Positions 51,107 to 60,391 of a stretch of 64,000 nt of DNA are shown piece by piece. Origin of the DNA: an uncultured Eggerthellaceae bacterium (GTDB lineage Bacteria; Actinomycetota; Coriobacteriia; Coriobacteriales; Eggerthellaceae); the NCBI GenBank assembly GCA_934668515.1, contig CAKUNS010000005.1, positions 1 through 64,000 on the forward strand, read 5' to 3'. The notes beneath the pieces are model-generated. The model ran no database searches. It was not told the origin of the DNA and saw only the letters and a program-made list of their open reading frames with translations. The number at the start of each line of letters is the position of its first letter. Positions within the stretch are counted from its first letter, which is position 1. Position numbers and translations under genes: made by a program.

Positions 51107-54100
51107 CTACTCCGTGGATTTCAAACTTTCAACCATGTCGATTCGAGCCAACTTATGGCGCATGAGAAACAGAACCAGACACGCGAAAGCAACCGTGAGC
51201 ACGAACGATATGACAAAGCTCATGGGGTGGATGATTCGACCGAACATAGCTTGATCAACCTCAGCGGATTGAACTACGAACGCCTCGAGGAAGATGCCCA
51301 GGAACAGGCCGAGCAAGCAACCGAGCACCACCGTGATAAGGATCTCGCGGAAAATGTATGCGTACGTCTCGCGCCTGGTGAAGCCAAGCACCTTGAGCGT
51401 CGCGATTTCGCGAACGCGTTCCTCGACGTTGATGTTGGTGAGGTTGTACAAAACGATGTACGCAAGAAGCGCAGCAGCAACCACCAGGATGACCACGATC
51501 AAGTCGACGCTCTTGAGCATAGAGCGGTACGATTTGATGATCTCATCGTTGTACGCCAGCGTCTTCACGCCGTCGATCTCGGACATCTGCTCATCGAAGA
51601 TGGTGCGCTCGTCTTGATTCTCGCCAATGCAGGCGTACCACGTCGCGTAATCGGGATCGATCCCGAACGCCTCGCGATACGCGTCAGCGCCCACGAACAG
51701 ATAATCATGAAGATAATTCTCGGCGATGCCGGTAACCGTAAGCGAATGACACTCGTTCTCGGCGTTGCCCATGGTGTCCTGTGCAGCGACGCTTAAGGTG
51801 TCGCCAACCCGAACGCCCAGGTCGATAGCAAGTTTCTCGGAGACCACCACACTATCGGCCTTCATGGGAATGGGATCGTGCGACAAGCGATCGCGAAGGG
51901 TCCACACTTTGGGGAACTCGGTCAGATCCTTCGGGACGACGATGCTTGCGCGATGATCCTCCCCTGCCTCGTCAACGACCAGCATGGTCTCGTAATACGC
52001 CTCGGTGAAATCGGTCACGACGGAATCGTTAGTCAGAACGGATTCGATTTTATCGATGTCTTCCTGAGAAGCGTTGCTGGTGCGTGTGATGGTAGAGGTG
52101 TAATGGATGAGCTGGCCGTACTGCGTGTCAATGATGTCGTTGATCGAGTCGCGCAGACCCCATCCGGTAAGCATGAGAGCCGTACAACCCGCGATTCCGA
52201 TAAGCGTCATGAAGAAGCGCTTTTTGTAACGGAAGATATTGCGCGCCGTAACCTTCCACGAGAACGACAAGTGGCTCCAGATCGGCGTGATCCGCTCAAG
52301 GATGATTCGCTTACCGGCCTTCGGCGCACGAGGCTGCATAAGACTTGCCGGGTCTTCCTTCAGCTGCGCGAACGCCGCAATTGCAGTAGCAAGAACGGTG
52401 ATGCCGATGCCCAGGCCCGCTGACATAGCGGTGATGAGGGGGTCGAACGAGAGACCTCCCATTGGAACGTAATAAATGATCGCGTACGCATACATGATGA
52501 CAACGGGCAGGCTCTTGCCCATGAGCAAGATACCCAGGAAAGAACCGATGCCCGAAGCAGCCACGGCGTAACCAAGATACTTCCACGCGATGCGACTGCG
52601 CGAGTACCCCAAAGCCTTGTAGGTGCCGATAAGCACGCGCTCCTCATCGACCATACGCGTCATGGTGGTGAGCGCGACCAATGCGGCAACTAAGAAGAAG
52701 ATGAAGGGGAACACGGAAGCGATGTGGTCGACGCGGTCGGCGTCGGACGTGAAGCTCACCAAGCCCACATTCTTCGTTCTATCCATGATGAGCCAGTCGG
52801 GACGCTCAATTGAACCGATCTCGTCCTGGGCGTCGGCGATCTTCTGCTCGGCCTCGGCGAACTCGCTATCGGCCTTGGCACGACCGTCGTTATACTCGGC
52901 AAGACCGCTTGCATAGCTGTCTTTACCCGACTGGATTTGAGACCACCCGTCGTTGATTTGTTGCTGAGCGCTGGCAAGCTGTTGTTCGGCAGCAGCCATA
53001 GCTGCTTCGGTTTCGGTCTTTTGCTGCTGAAGCTGGGTTTTCGCTTGATCGATTTGCGCTTGACCCTCGTCAAGCTGAACCTTGGTTTGGTCGAGTTGAG
53101 TGCGCGACTGCGCAAGCTGAGCTTTCACCTCGTCAAGCTTCGCCTGGGTAGCCGATAGAACAGCCTCGGTATAAGGGTCGATCACACCCGATTGTTCGTA
53201 TGCGACCCGCCGGGCATCAAGAGCGCTTTGGTTCTGCTGATACTCGGTCTGACCTACTGCGTACTGCTGCTCACCCTGCTCGAGAGCCTGGCGTCCCTCG
53301 TCGATCCGTGACTGACTGTCGACGATTTGCTGTTCCGCAGACTCAAAAGCAACTTTGGCGTCCGCTCTTTTCTGGGCGAGCTCGCTGACGCCCGCATCAT
53401 GCTGACGCTGAGCTTCAACGAGGTTCGATTCGTTAACCGTGATCTCATTCAGCGCATTGTCGAGCTTCGTTTTGGCATCAGACAGCTCGGCTTCAGTGTC
53501 GGCTTTTTCCTTCTCGAATTCGGCACGGGATTCGTCAAGTTCCTTTTGGGCGTCGCCCTTCAACTGCTCAAGACGCACTTGCTCGCGATCGTCGGAAATC
53601 GATGCGATCTCTTCAGAAACCGAATCGACAAGGCTTTGGTACGCATCGGATGAGGCATGCAGCCCCTTTGCGCCCTTGACCGTTACGAAAGCCTCCGTGA
53701 TGGGGTAATCCTTGGCAAATGTGGACTCGGTTGTGTAAACGTACTCCTGGACCACGCCCGAACCCAACGTGCTTGTGCCAAGGCTTGCCGATTGGACGTA
53801 ATAGGGCGAATGAACCTTGCCGACGATGGTGAGCGTGCGCGTTGTCAGAACGTCATCGATATCGCCCACACCGGAATCGACAGTGATGACATCGCCGATC
53901 GAAGGGGTCGTTTCCAGAACCACATCAGCCGAGATGACGCACTCCCCCGCCTTCTCGGGCAGTCGTCCTTCGTCAACAACAAGCTGGTTGAGATAAGCGC
54001 CCTTCGCGTTTTCCCGAACAATCCCCGACGTGCGAGAGTCAGATTCACCAGTTGCAGCTTCGGGCAATGAGTGGATGCGGAACGTGTGCTGCTTGCCGTT

Positions 54101-54391
54101 AAGGGATGCAACGGCATCGGTTTCAAAGGCGGGCATGACCTGATCGACGCCATCAAGCCCGGCTATCGCGTCAATGTCGTCGGCATTAAGGCCCATGGTA
54201 GATGCAATACGCAGATCCATGGTTGAAGTGGAGTCGTGGTATTGATCGGCCGTGCTTTTCATGTCGGGCGCAGTCATGCGCAAGCCGGCAAAAAAGCCCA
54301 CGCCCAAGCCGACGATGGCAGCCAAGGCAATGAACCTGCCAACCTTCTTGGTTATCGATCGAAGGACATCTTTTCCGAATGCGCTAGCCAT
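51107..54391 (-). CDS. Large FtsX-family ABC transporter permease
   Basis: A 1094-residue membrane protein. Start at ATG 54391 (MASAFGKDVLRSI), 4 nt after the stop of the ABC ATPase gene. One membrane helix (about 18-40) is followed by an extracytoplasmic MacB-like region. Next come about 255 residues of Gln/Lys/Glu-rich coiled coil (about 270-525, with repeats such as QLDQTKVQLDEGQAQIDQ). An FtsX domain with three helices (about 545-670), a second extracytoplasmic domain and a second FtsX domain (about 965-1090) complete it. Homologues act in lipid or peptide extrusion or envelope stress; the substrate is unknown. Confidence 0.9.
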   Translation of the reverse strand: MASAFGKDVLRSITKKVGRFIALAAIVGLGVGFFAGLRMTAPDMKSTADQYHDSTSTMDLRIASTMGLNADDIDAIAGLDGVDQVMPAFETDAVASLNGKQHTFRIHSLPEAATGESDSRTSGIVRENAKGAYLNQLVVDEGRLPEKAGECVISADVVLETTPSIGDVITVDSGVGDIDDVLTTRTLTIVGKVHSPYYVQSASLGTSTLGSGVVQEYVYTTESTFAKDYPITEAFVTVKGAKGLHASSDAYQSLVDSVSEEIASISDDREQVRLEQLKGDAQKELDESRAEFEKEKADTEAELSDAKTKLDNALNEITVNESNLVEAQRQHDAGVSELAQKRADAKVAFESAEQQIVDSQSRIDEGRQALEQGEQQYAVGQTEYQQNQSALDARRVAYEQSGVIDPYTEAVLSATQAKLDEVKAQLAQSRTQLDQTKVQLDEGQAQIDQAKTQLQQQKTETEAAMAAAEQQLASAQQQINDGWSQIQSGKDSYASGLAEYNDGRAKADSEFAEAEQKIADAQDEIGSIERPDWLIMDRTKNVGLVSFTSDADRVDHIASVFPFIFFLVAALVALTTMTRMVDEERVLIGTYKALGYSRSRIAWKYLGYAVAASGIGSFLGILLMGKSLPVVIMYAYAIIYYVPMGGLSFDPLITAMSAGLGIGITVLATAIAAFAQLKEDPASLMQPRAPKAGKRIILERITPIWSHLSFSWKVTARNIFRYKKRFFMTLIGIAGCTALMLTGWGLRDSINDIIDTQYGQLIHYTSTITRTSNASQEDIDKIESVLTNDSVVTDFTEAYYETMLVVDEAGEDHRASIVVPKDLTEFPKVWTLRDRLSHDPIPMKADSVVVSEKLAIDLGVRVGDTLSVAAQDTMGNAENECHSLTVTGIAENYLHDYLFVGADAYREAFGIDPDYATWYACIGENQDERTIFDEQMSEIDGVKTLAYNDEIIKSYRSMLKSVDLIVVILVVAAALLAYIVLYNLTNINVEERVREIATLKVLGFTRRETYAYIFREILITVVLGCLLGLFLGIFLEAFVVQSAEVDQAMFGRIIHPMSFVISFVLTVAFACLVLFLMRHKLARIDMVESLKSTE

Positions 54392-54395
54392 AGAA

Positions 54396-55097
54396 CTACC
54401 ATTCAAGCGTGTCGGCGGAAACAGGGTTGGCATTCACTTCGACGGATGCCGCACGACCCTCGCGCACATGGATCACGCGGTCGGCAATGGCCGTGAATGC
54501 AAGGTTATGCGTGATGAGGATGACGGTTTTACCAGTGTTGCGACAAGTATCCTGAAGCAGCTTGAGAATTGCCTTACCGGTCTGATAATCAAGAGCACCC
54601 GTGGGCTCGTCACAAAGAAGAAGCTTGGGATTTTTAGCCAACGCGCGCGCAATGGCGACTCGCTGCTGCTCGCCACCGGAAAGCTGCGAGGGGAAATTGT
54701 TCAAGCGATGCGACAAGCCAACCTGCCCCATAACCTCGGCTGCATCGAGCGGGTCGCGGCAGATCTGAGAGGCAAGCTCGACATTCTCGAGTGCAGTGAG
54801 GTTTTGGACGAGATTGTAAAACTGGAACACGAAGCCGATATCGTGGCGACGATACAGCGTAAGATCGCGCTCGCCGAGGCCGTTGATCTCGCGACCATCA
54901 AGGAGGATCTTGCCTGATGTGCAGCCAGTCATGCCTCCGAGCATGTTAAGAAGCGTGGTTTTGCCGGCACCAGAGGGACCTACAATGCAGACGAACTCGC
55001 CTTCCTCAATGGAAAAGGTCATACCCGCAACGGCAACGACTTCGACCTCGCCCATTTGGTAGATCTTCTTAACGTCATGGAACTCTACGAAACTCAT
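54396..55097 (-). CDS. ABC transporter ATP-binding protein (MacB/LolD type)
   Basis: A 233-residue ATPase, partner of the permease just downstream. Start at ATG 55097 (MSFVEFHDVKKIYQMG). It has Walker A GPSGAGKTT (about 40-48), the Q-loop, signature LSGGEQQRVAIARAL (about 141-155), Walker B LLLCDEPTGALD and the H-loop ITHN. It belongs to the group pairing with FtsX-type permeases. It is the first gene after the rplW terminator; a TATAAT at 55153-55158 may be its promoter. Confidence 0.94.
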   Translation of the reverse strand: MSFVEFHDVKKIYQMGEVEVVAVAGMTFSIEEGEFVCIVGPSGAGKTTLLNMLGGMTGCTSGKILLDGREINGLGERDLTLYRRHDIGFVFQFYNLVQNLTALENVELASQICRDPLDAAEVMGQVGLSHRLNNFPSQLSGGEQQRVAIARALAKNPKLLLCDEPTGALDYQTGKAILKLLQDTCRNTGKTVILITHNLAFTAIADRVIHVREGRAASVEVNANPVSADTLEW

Positions 55098-55152
55098 GCA
55101 CGACACCCCTCTGAAGGCGGGCGCACCCGCGATATTCAATCTCTTTCAACTG

Positions 55153-55158
55153 ATTATA
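55153..55158 (-). promoter_or_regulatory. Candidate -10 box for the ABC-tig-dagK block
   Basis: A perfect TATAAT on the minus strand, 56 nt before the ABC ATPase start. The -35 position would fall inside the rplW terminator stem and has no good match. Confidence 0.4.
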
Positions 55159-55159
55159 C

Positions 55160-55200
55160 CCAAAAAGAAAGGCACCCCATGCAGGGTGCCTTTCTAAAAA
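55160..55200 (-). terminator. Strong terminator after rplW
   Basis: A perfect 12-bp stem (AGAAAGGCACCC at 55166-55177, GGGTGCCTTTCT at 55184-55195) with a 6-nt loop, flanked by A/T runs on both sides (TTTTTGG follows on the minus strand). It lies 28 nt past the rplW stop and ends the rpsL-to-rplW unit in the middle of the S10 gene order. Confidence 0.9.
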
Positions 55201-55223
55201 GCGAGTTGTCCGTCAACCGTTGA

Positions 55224-55508
55224 TTAGGAAGCGAAGATCTCGATGGTGTCGCCGTCCTTAAGGGTGACGACAGCCTTCTTCCAGGTGCGGGTAAGACCCT
55301 CGACAACGCGAACGCGCTTGGTCTTGGGCTTGACGTTCAGGGTGTTAACCTTAACGACCTTGACGTTGAACAGCTCTTCGATTGCCTTGGCGATCTCAAC
55401 CTTGTTGGCGTTCTTGGCTACCTCGAAGGTGTACTTGTTCTGCTCCATTGCATCGTAGCTATGCTCGGTGATGATGGGGCGGATGATGATGCTGCGAGCG
55501 TCCTTCAT
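55224..55508 (-). CDS. rplW: 50S ribosomal protein L23
   Basis: A 94-residue L23, at the exit tunnel and a docking site for trigger factor and SRP in studied bacteria. It begins with MKDARSIIIRPIITEHSY and has the FEVAKNANKVEIAKAIEELF block. Its start overlaps the rplD stop by one base. It is the last gene of its transcription unit, followed by a terminator; rplB, usually next, lies 6.8 kb away. Confidence 0.98.
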   Translation of the reverse strand: MKDARSIIIRPIITEHSYDAMEQNKYTFEVAKNANKVEIAKAIEELFNVKVVKVNTLNVKPKTKRVRVVEGLTRTWKKAVVTLKDGDTIEIFAS

Positions 55509-56131
55509 TATGCAAGCACCTCCTCGATGCGCTTCAGAGCCTGCGTGGTGATGACGAGGTTCTTGTTGTCAAGAATCTCATAGGTGTTGATCTCGGTTGC
55601 GGGAACAACGATGACGGCCGGAACGTTGCGGAAAGACAGGAACGTCTCGACGTCGTCGCTGGCAACGATGATGGTGGTACGACCCTCAAGGCCGAGTGCC
55701 TTCATAGCAGCGATTGCAGCCTTGGTAGAAGGCTTCTCGAAGCCGAAGTCGTCAACAACGGTCAGCTGACCGTCAGCGAGCTTGGCGGAGAGAGCAGAGC
55801 GCATAGCAAGCTTGATTTCCTTGCTGTTCACCTTGAAAGCGTAAGAACGAGGATGCGGACCCCAAACGGTGCCGCCGCCACGCCACTGGGGCGAGCGGAT
55901 AGAACCCTGGCGAGCACGGCCGGTGCCCTTCTGCTTCCAAGGCTTCTTGCCGCCGCCACGGACCTCGCCGCGGGTGCGGGTGTCATGAGTACCCTGACGC
56001 CAGGCGGCACGCTGAGCGCGGACGACCTGATGCATCACCGGTACGTTCGGCTCGATGCCGAACACGGACGCTGCGAGCTCGGCGGTACCCGCCGTTGCGC
56101 CCTTGGCGTCTTTGATATCGATAGCAGTCAT
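55508..56131 (-). CDS. rplD: 50S ribosomal protein L4
   Basis: A 207-residue L4 with the tunnel-loop region KPWKQKGTGRARQGSIRSPQ (about 68-87) and GGGTVWGPHPRSY. Normal length. In E. coli L4 also represses the S10 operon; whether that applies to this split operon is unknown. Confidence 0.98.
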   Translation of the reverse strand: MTAIDIKDAKGATAGTAELAASVFGIEPNVPVMHQVVRAQRAAWRQGTHDTRTRGEVRGGGKKPWKQKGTGRARQGSIRSPQWRGGGTVWGPHPRSYAFKVNSKEIKLAMRSALSAKLADGQLTVVDDFGFEKPSTKAAIAAMKALGLEGRTTIIVASDDVETFLSFRNVPAVIVVPATEINTYEILDNKNLVITTQALKRIEEVLA

Positions 56132-56160
56132 GTGATATTGCTCCTTAACGGTTCAGTTCA

Positions 56161-56781
56161 TTAGGCCATGCGCACGCGGACGATGCCGTTCTTGCCGCCG
56201 GGGACGGCGCCCTTGACGAGGATGAGGTTCATGTCCTCATCAACGCGAACGACCTCGAGGTTCTTAACGGTGACGCGGTCGCAGCCCATGTGACCCGGCA
56301 TGCGGACGCCCTTGAAGACGCGGGAGGGCGTAGCGCACTGGCCGACGGAACCGGGAGCGCGATGGAAGTGCGCACCATGTCCGCCAGGGCCGCCCGCGAA
56401 GCCATAGCGACGGATAACGCCAGCGAAACCCTTACCCTTGGAGGTACCGGTGACGTCGACCTTCTTCACGTCAGCGAAAGCAGCGACGGTCTGCAGCTCA
56501 CCGAGAGTGTGCTCGGCGCCGGACTCGACGCGGACCTCGCGGAGGTAACGACGAGGTGCAACGCCCTGCTTGGCGAAGTGACCGCCCATGGGCTTGTTGA
56601 CCTTCTTCTCCTTGATGTCGCCGAAACCGAGCTGAACAGCCTCGTAGCCGTCGGTCTCAGCGGTCTTCACCTGGCAAACCGTGTTGGGCTCTGCCTGGAT
56701 AACGGTGACGGGGACGATCTTGTCGTTCTCGTCGAAAATCTGGGTCATGCCGACCTTTTTACCGAAGATAGCGTTGATCAT
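56161..56781 (-). CDS. rplC: 50S ribosomal protein L3
   Basis: A 206-residue L3 starting MINAIFGKKVGMTQIF and containing GHGAHFHRAPGSVGQCATPSR-type residues (about 134-154) near the peptidyl transferase centre. Standard length and position. Confidence 0.98.
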   Translation of the reverse strand: MINAIFGKKVGMTQIFDENDKIVPVTVIQAEPNTVCQVKTAETDGYEAVQLGFGDIKEKKVNKPMGGHFAKQGVAPRRYLREVRVESGAEHTLGELQTVAAFADVKKVDVTGTSKGKGFAGVIRRYGFAGGPGGHGAHFHRAPGSVGQCATPSRVFKGVRMPGHMGCDRVTVKNLEVVRVDEDMNLILVKGAVPGGKNGIVRVRMA

Positions 56782-56795
56782 TCTCGGTATCCCCC

Positions 56796-57104
56796 TTACA
56801 GCTTGATCTCGATGTCGACACCAGCCGGGAGGTCGAGGCGCATGAGCGAATCAACCGTGTTGGGCGTGGGCTCGAGGATGTCGATGAGGCGCTTATGAGT
56901 GCGCATCTCGAACTGCTCACGGGAGTCCTTGTCGACGTGCGGGCCGCGAACGACGGTGAACAGGTTGCGCTCCGTCGGCAGCGGGATGGGACCACTTACT
57001 TTGGCACCCGTCTTCTGAGCGGTGTCGACGATGAGCTTGGTGGACTGATCCACGATCTCATGGTCGTAACCCTTCAAGCGGATGCGAATCTTCTGATTAG
57101 CCAC
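56796..57104 (-). CDS. rpsJ: 30S ribosomal protein S10
   Basis: A 102-residue S10. Start set at GTG 57104 (MANQKIRIRLKGYDHE), preceded by GGAAGGA; a TTG five codons upstream is less likely. The block SGPIPLPTERNLFTVVRGPHV is diagnostic. It directly follows fusA; no tuf gene lies between. Confidence 0.98.
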   Translation of the reverse strand: MANQKIRIRLKGYDHEIVDQSTKLIVDTAQKTGAKVSGPIPLPTERNLFTVVRGPHVDKDSREQFEMRTHKRLIDILEPTPNTVDSLMRLDLPAGVDIEIKL

Positions 57105-57139
57105 TTGTTTTCCTTCCAAATTAAGCTACGTGCATCCGC

Positions 57140-59248
57140 TTAAGAAGCGTTGCCGCCGGCCTTGCTGATAATGTCTTCTGCCACGCTCTTGGGAACCGGC
57201 TGATAAGAGTCGAACTGCATGGTGTAAGTAGCGCGACCCTGAGTGCCGCTGCGCAGCTCGGTTGCATAACCGAACATCTCGCCCAGAGGAACCTTAGCAG
57301 TGACGGCAACGGTGTTGCTGCGCTGTTCCTGGCCCTGGATCATGCCACGACGGCTGGGGATATCGCCCATGACGAAGCCGAGGTACTCTTCAGGAGTCTC
57401 GACCTCAACGGCCATGACAGGCTCGAGGATGACCGGAGCGGCCTTCTTCATAGCGGCCTTGAATGCCATGGAACCGGCAACCTTGAATGCCGCCTCGGAG
57501 GAGTCGACTTCATGGTAAGAACCGTCGATGAGCTCGACGCGGATGTCCTCGACAGGATAGCCAGCCAGAACACCAGTGGAGAGAGCCTCCTGGATGCCCT
57601 TGTCGACCGAAGGAATGTACTCCTTCGGCACGACGCCGCCGACGATCTTGTTCTCGAACTCGTAGCCCTTGCCCTGCTCCTGCGGGTACAGGTTGATGAC
57701 GACGTCACCGTACTGGCCACGGCCGCCGGACTGACGGACGAACTTGCCCTGAACGTTGAGAGCGGGCTGGGTAGCCGTCTCGCGATAAGCAACCTGAGGC
57801 TTACCGACGTTAGCCTCGACCTTGAACTCGCGCAGCAGACGGTCGACGATGATCTCCAGATGGAGCTCGCCCATGCCGGCGATGATGGTCTGGCCGGTTT
57901 CCTGGTTGGTGGAAACGCGGAAGGTCGGGTCCTCCTCGGCGAGTTTCTGAAGGGCAAGGCCCATCTTATCCTGCTCGGCCTTGGTCTTGGGCTCGACGGC
58001 GATGTCGATAACCGGGTCAGCGAACTGCATGGACTCGAGGATGATCGGAGCGTCCTCGTCGCACAGGGTGTCACCCGTGGTGGTGTTCTTCAGGCCGACA
58101 ACGGCAACGATGTCGCCAGCGGAGCAAGAATCGATGTCGATACGCTGGTTGGAGTGCATCTGCAGAAGACGGCCGATGCGCTCTTTCTTGTCCTTCGTGG
58201 CGTTGGCCACATAGGAACCAGCCTCGAGGCTACCAGAGTAAACACGCAGATAGGTAAGCTTGCCAACGAACGGATCGGTCATGATCTTGAAGGCCAGCGC
58301 GCTGAACGGAGCCTTGGGATCGCTCGGACGCTCGTCCTCTTCGCCAGTAGCAGGGTTGGTACCCTTGATGGCGGGAACGTCGGTCGGAGCAGGCAAGTAG
58401 TCGACAACAGCGTCGAGCAGTTCCTGAACGCCCTTGTTCTTGTAGGCAGAGCCAACGAAGACCGGGTTGATCTTGCAAGCGATGACGCCCTTGCGCAAAG
58501 CAGCCTTAAGCTCTTCGACGGAGATCTCCTCGTCCATGAGGACCTTCTCCATCAGATCGTCGTCGCAGTCAGCTGCGGCGTCAACAAGCTCCTGACGATA
58601 CATTGCAGCATCGTCGGCGAACTCGGCCGGGATGGCGTCCATGGGCTCGGGATAAGTCATGCCCTTGTCATCGGCCTTGAAGTCCCATGCGGTCATGGTA
58701 ACGAGGTCGATAACGCCCCAGAAATTGTCCTCGGCGCCCATGGGGAGCTGAGCGGCAACTGCGTTTGCACCAAGGCGGTCACGCATGGTCTGGATTGCAT
58801 GAATGAAATCAGCGCCAACGCGGTCGTACTTGTTGATGAAAGCGATACGCGGAACGCCGTAACGCTCGGCCTGACGCCAAACGGTTTCGGACTGCGGCTG
58901 AACACCGGCAACAGCGTCGAAAACCGCAACAGTGCCGTCGAGAACGCGCAGGGAGCGCTCAACCTCGGCGGTGAAGTCAACGTGGCCCGGGGTGTCGATG
59001 ATCTGGAAACGGTACTCAGCGCCGTCCTTCTTCCAGAAGCACGTGGTAGCAGCAGCGGTGATGGTTACGCCGCGCTCCTGCTCCTGAGCCATCCAGTCCA
59101 TGGTGGCAGCGCCGTCATGAACCTCACCGATCTTGTGGGTCTTGCCCGTGTAGTAGAGGATACGCTCGGTCGTGGTGGTCTTGCCTGCATCGATGTGGGC
59201 CATGATACCGAAGTTACGCGTATGCTCAAGGGAGGTTTTAGCAGCCAT
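57140..59248 (-). CDS. fusA: Elongation factor G
   Basis: EF-G drives translocation on the ribosome. The 702-residue product has the GTPase motifs AHIDAGKTTTTERIL (17-31), DTPGHVDFTAEVERSL and the G4 motif NKYD, where NKMD is more usual. Domains II-V follow, including GMGELHLEIIVDRL and GRGQYGDVVI. It is in the str order rpsL-rpsG-fusA. Single copy in the window. Confidence 0.98.
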   Translation of the reverse strand: MAAKTSLEHTRNFGIMAHIDAGKTTTTERILYYTGKTHKIGEVHDGAATMDWMAQEQERGVTITAAATTCFWKKDGAEYRFQIIDTPGHVDFTAEVERSLRVLDGTVAVFDAVAGVQPQSETVWRQAERYGVPRIAFINKYDRVGADFIHAIQTMRDRLGANAVAAQLPMGAEDNFWGVIDLVTMTAWDFKADDKGMTYPEPMDAIPAEFADDAAMYRQELVDAAADCDDDLMEKVLMDEEISVEELKAALRKGVIACKINPVFVGSAYKNKGVQELLDAVVDYLPAPTDVPAIKGTNPATGEEDERPSDPKAPFSALAFKIMTDPFVGKLTYLRVYSGSLEAGSYVANATKDKKERIGRLLQMHSNQRIDIDSCSAGDIVAVVGLKNTTTGDTLCDEDAPIILESMQFADPVIDIAVEPKTKAEQDKMGLALQKLAEEDPTFRVSTNQETGQTIIAGMGELHLEIIVDRLLREFKVEANVGKPQVAYRETATQPALNVQGKFVRQSGGRGQYGDVVINLYPQEQGKGYEFENKIVGGVVPKEYIPSVDKGIQEALSTGVLAGYPVEDIRVELIDGSYHEVDSSEAAFKVAGSMAFKAAMKKAAPVILEPVMAVEVETPEEYLGFVMGDIPSRRGMIQGQEQRSNTVAVTAKVPLGEMFGYATELRSGTQGRATYTMQFDSYQPVPKSVAEDIISKAGGNAS

Positions 59249-59263
59249 TATGCTTAACCTTTC

Positions 59264-59734
59264 CTAGAAACGGTAGTGCGAGAACGCACGGTTGGACTCG
59301 GCCATCTTGTAGAGGTCCTCGCGACGCTTGACGGAAGCGCCCTGACCCTCGGCAGCATCCATGATCTCAGCGGCAAGGCGCTCTTTCATGGTGTGCTCAC
59401 GACGCTTGCGGGAGAAGTCGACGATCCAACGGATGGCCAACGTGGTGGCACGACGGGAGTTGACCTCCATCGGCACCTGGTAGGTAGCACCACCGACACG
59501 CTTCGGCTTAACCTCGAGCGTGGGGCGGACGTTGTCCATGGCCTTCTTGAAGACGGACAGGGGATCCTCGCCAGTCTTAGCCTCGACCAGGTCGAAAGCG
59601 CCATAGACGATGCCCTCGGCGACGGACTTCTTGCCGTCAAGGAGGACCTTGTTGATCAGCTGGGTGACCAAACGGTTGTTGTACTTTGCATCCGGCTGCA
59701 CTTCGCGGCGGATTGCTGCTGCACGACGCGGCAT
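59264..59734 (-). CDS. rpsG: 30S ribosomal protein S7
   Basis: A 156-residue S7 starting MPRRAAAIRREVQPDAKYNN, with KPKRVGGATYQVPMEV and a C-terminal ANRAFSHYR-like end (ESNRAFSHYRF). It has the normal length and lies 15 nt before fusA. Confidence 0.98.
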   Translation of the reverse strand: MPRRAAAIRREVQPDAKYNNRLVTQLINKVLLDGKKSVAEGIVYGAFDLVEAKTGEDPLSVFKKAMDNVRPTLEVKPKRVGGATYQVPMEVNSRRATTLAIRWIVDFSRKRREHTMKERLAAEIMDAAEGQGASVKRREDLYKMAESNRAFSHYRF

Positions 59735-59816
59735 GTATTACTCCTTCATGTTCCTGCGCGCTTCGAGGGACCCTTTGTCCCCATTAGGCTTTTTGCCCGC
59801 GCGACTTATCGATTAC

Positions 59817-60188
59817 TTATTTAGGACGCTTAGCGCCGTAGCGGCTGCGAGCCTGCATGCGGTTGTTGACTGCAGCGCAGTCGAGAGCCGCACGGATGAC
59901 CTTGTAACGGACACCGGGGAGGTCCTTAACACGACCGCCGCGGATAAGCACCATGGAGTGCTCCTGCAGGTTGTGGCCGATGCCGGGGATGTAGGCGGTA
60001 ACCTCCATGCCGTTGACAAGGCGGACACGGCAAACCTTACGCAGAGCCGAGTTCGGCTTCTTAGGCGTGGTGGTGTACACACGGGTGCACACGCCGCGCT
60101 TCTGCGGGTTGCCCTTCAAAGCCGGGGTCTTCTTCTTGTCGACCTGCTTCTTGCGGCCCTTGCGGACCAACTGGTTGATTGTAGGCAA
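59817..60188 (-). CDS. rpsL: 30S ribosomal protein S12
   Basis: A 123-residue S12 starting MPTINQLVRKGRKK, with both decoding-site loops TTTPKKPNSALRKV and RGGRVKDLPGVRY in their usual form. AAGGAG precedes the ATG. It is first in the str-S10 unit rpsL-rpsG-fusA-rpsJ-rplC-rplD-rplW. Confidence 0.98.
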   Translation of the reverse strand: MPTINQLVRKGRKKQVDKKKTPALKGNPQKRGVCTRVYTTTPKKPNSALRKVCRVRLVNGMEVTAYIPGIGHNLQEHSMVLIRGGRVKDLPGVRYKVIRAALDCAAVNNRMQARSRYGAKRPK

Positions 60189-60359
60189 CTTCTTCTCCTT
60201 CTTTAATCCTTCACGCCGACCTGCGCTTCAGCTTGGCGTTGGCCTCCCCCTTTGCGCTGGTCATCCGTGGTTGCTACCAAAGTTGTTACCATTTCTCGCT
60301 TTCTGTGCGTTCAGCTGATACGCACACGAAAACCTACGCCCTTTCAGACGCGAATCGAA

Positions 60360-60388
60360 ACTTTATCATCGGCTACAGGGGCTGTCAA
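60360..60388 (-). promoter_or_regulatory. rpsL (str-S10) promoter
   Basis: Minus-strand consensus TTGACA (60388-60383), a 17-nt spacer and TAAAGT (60365-60360) with an extended TGA before the -10. It is the best promoter seen in the window and lies about 170 nt before rpsL. Confidence 0.75.
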
Positions 60389-60391
60389 ACG

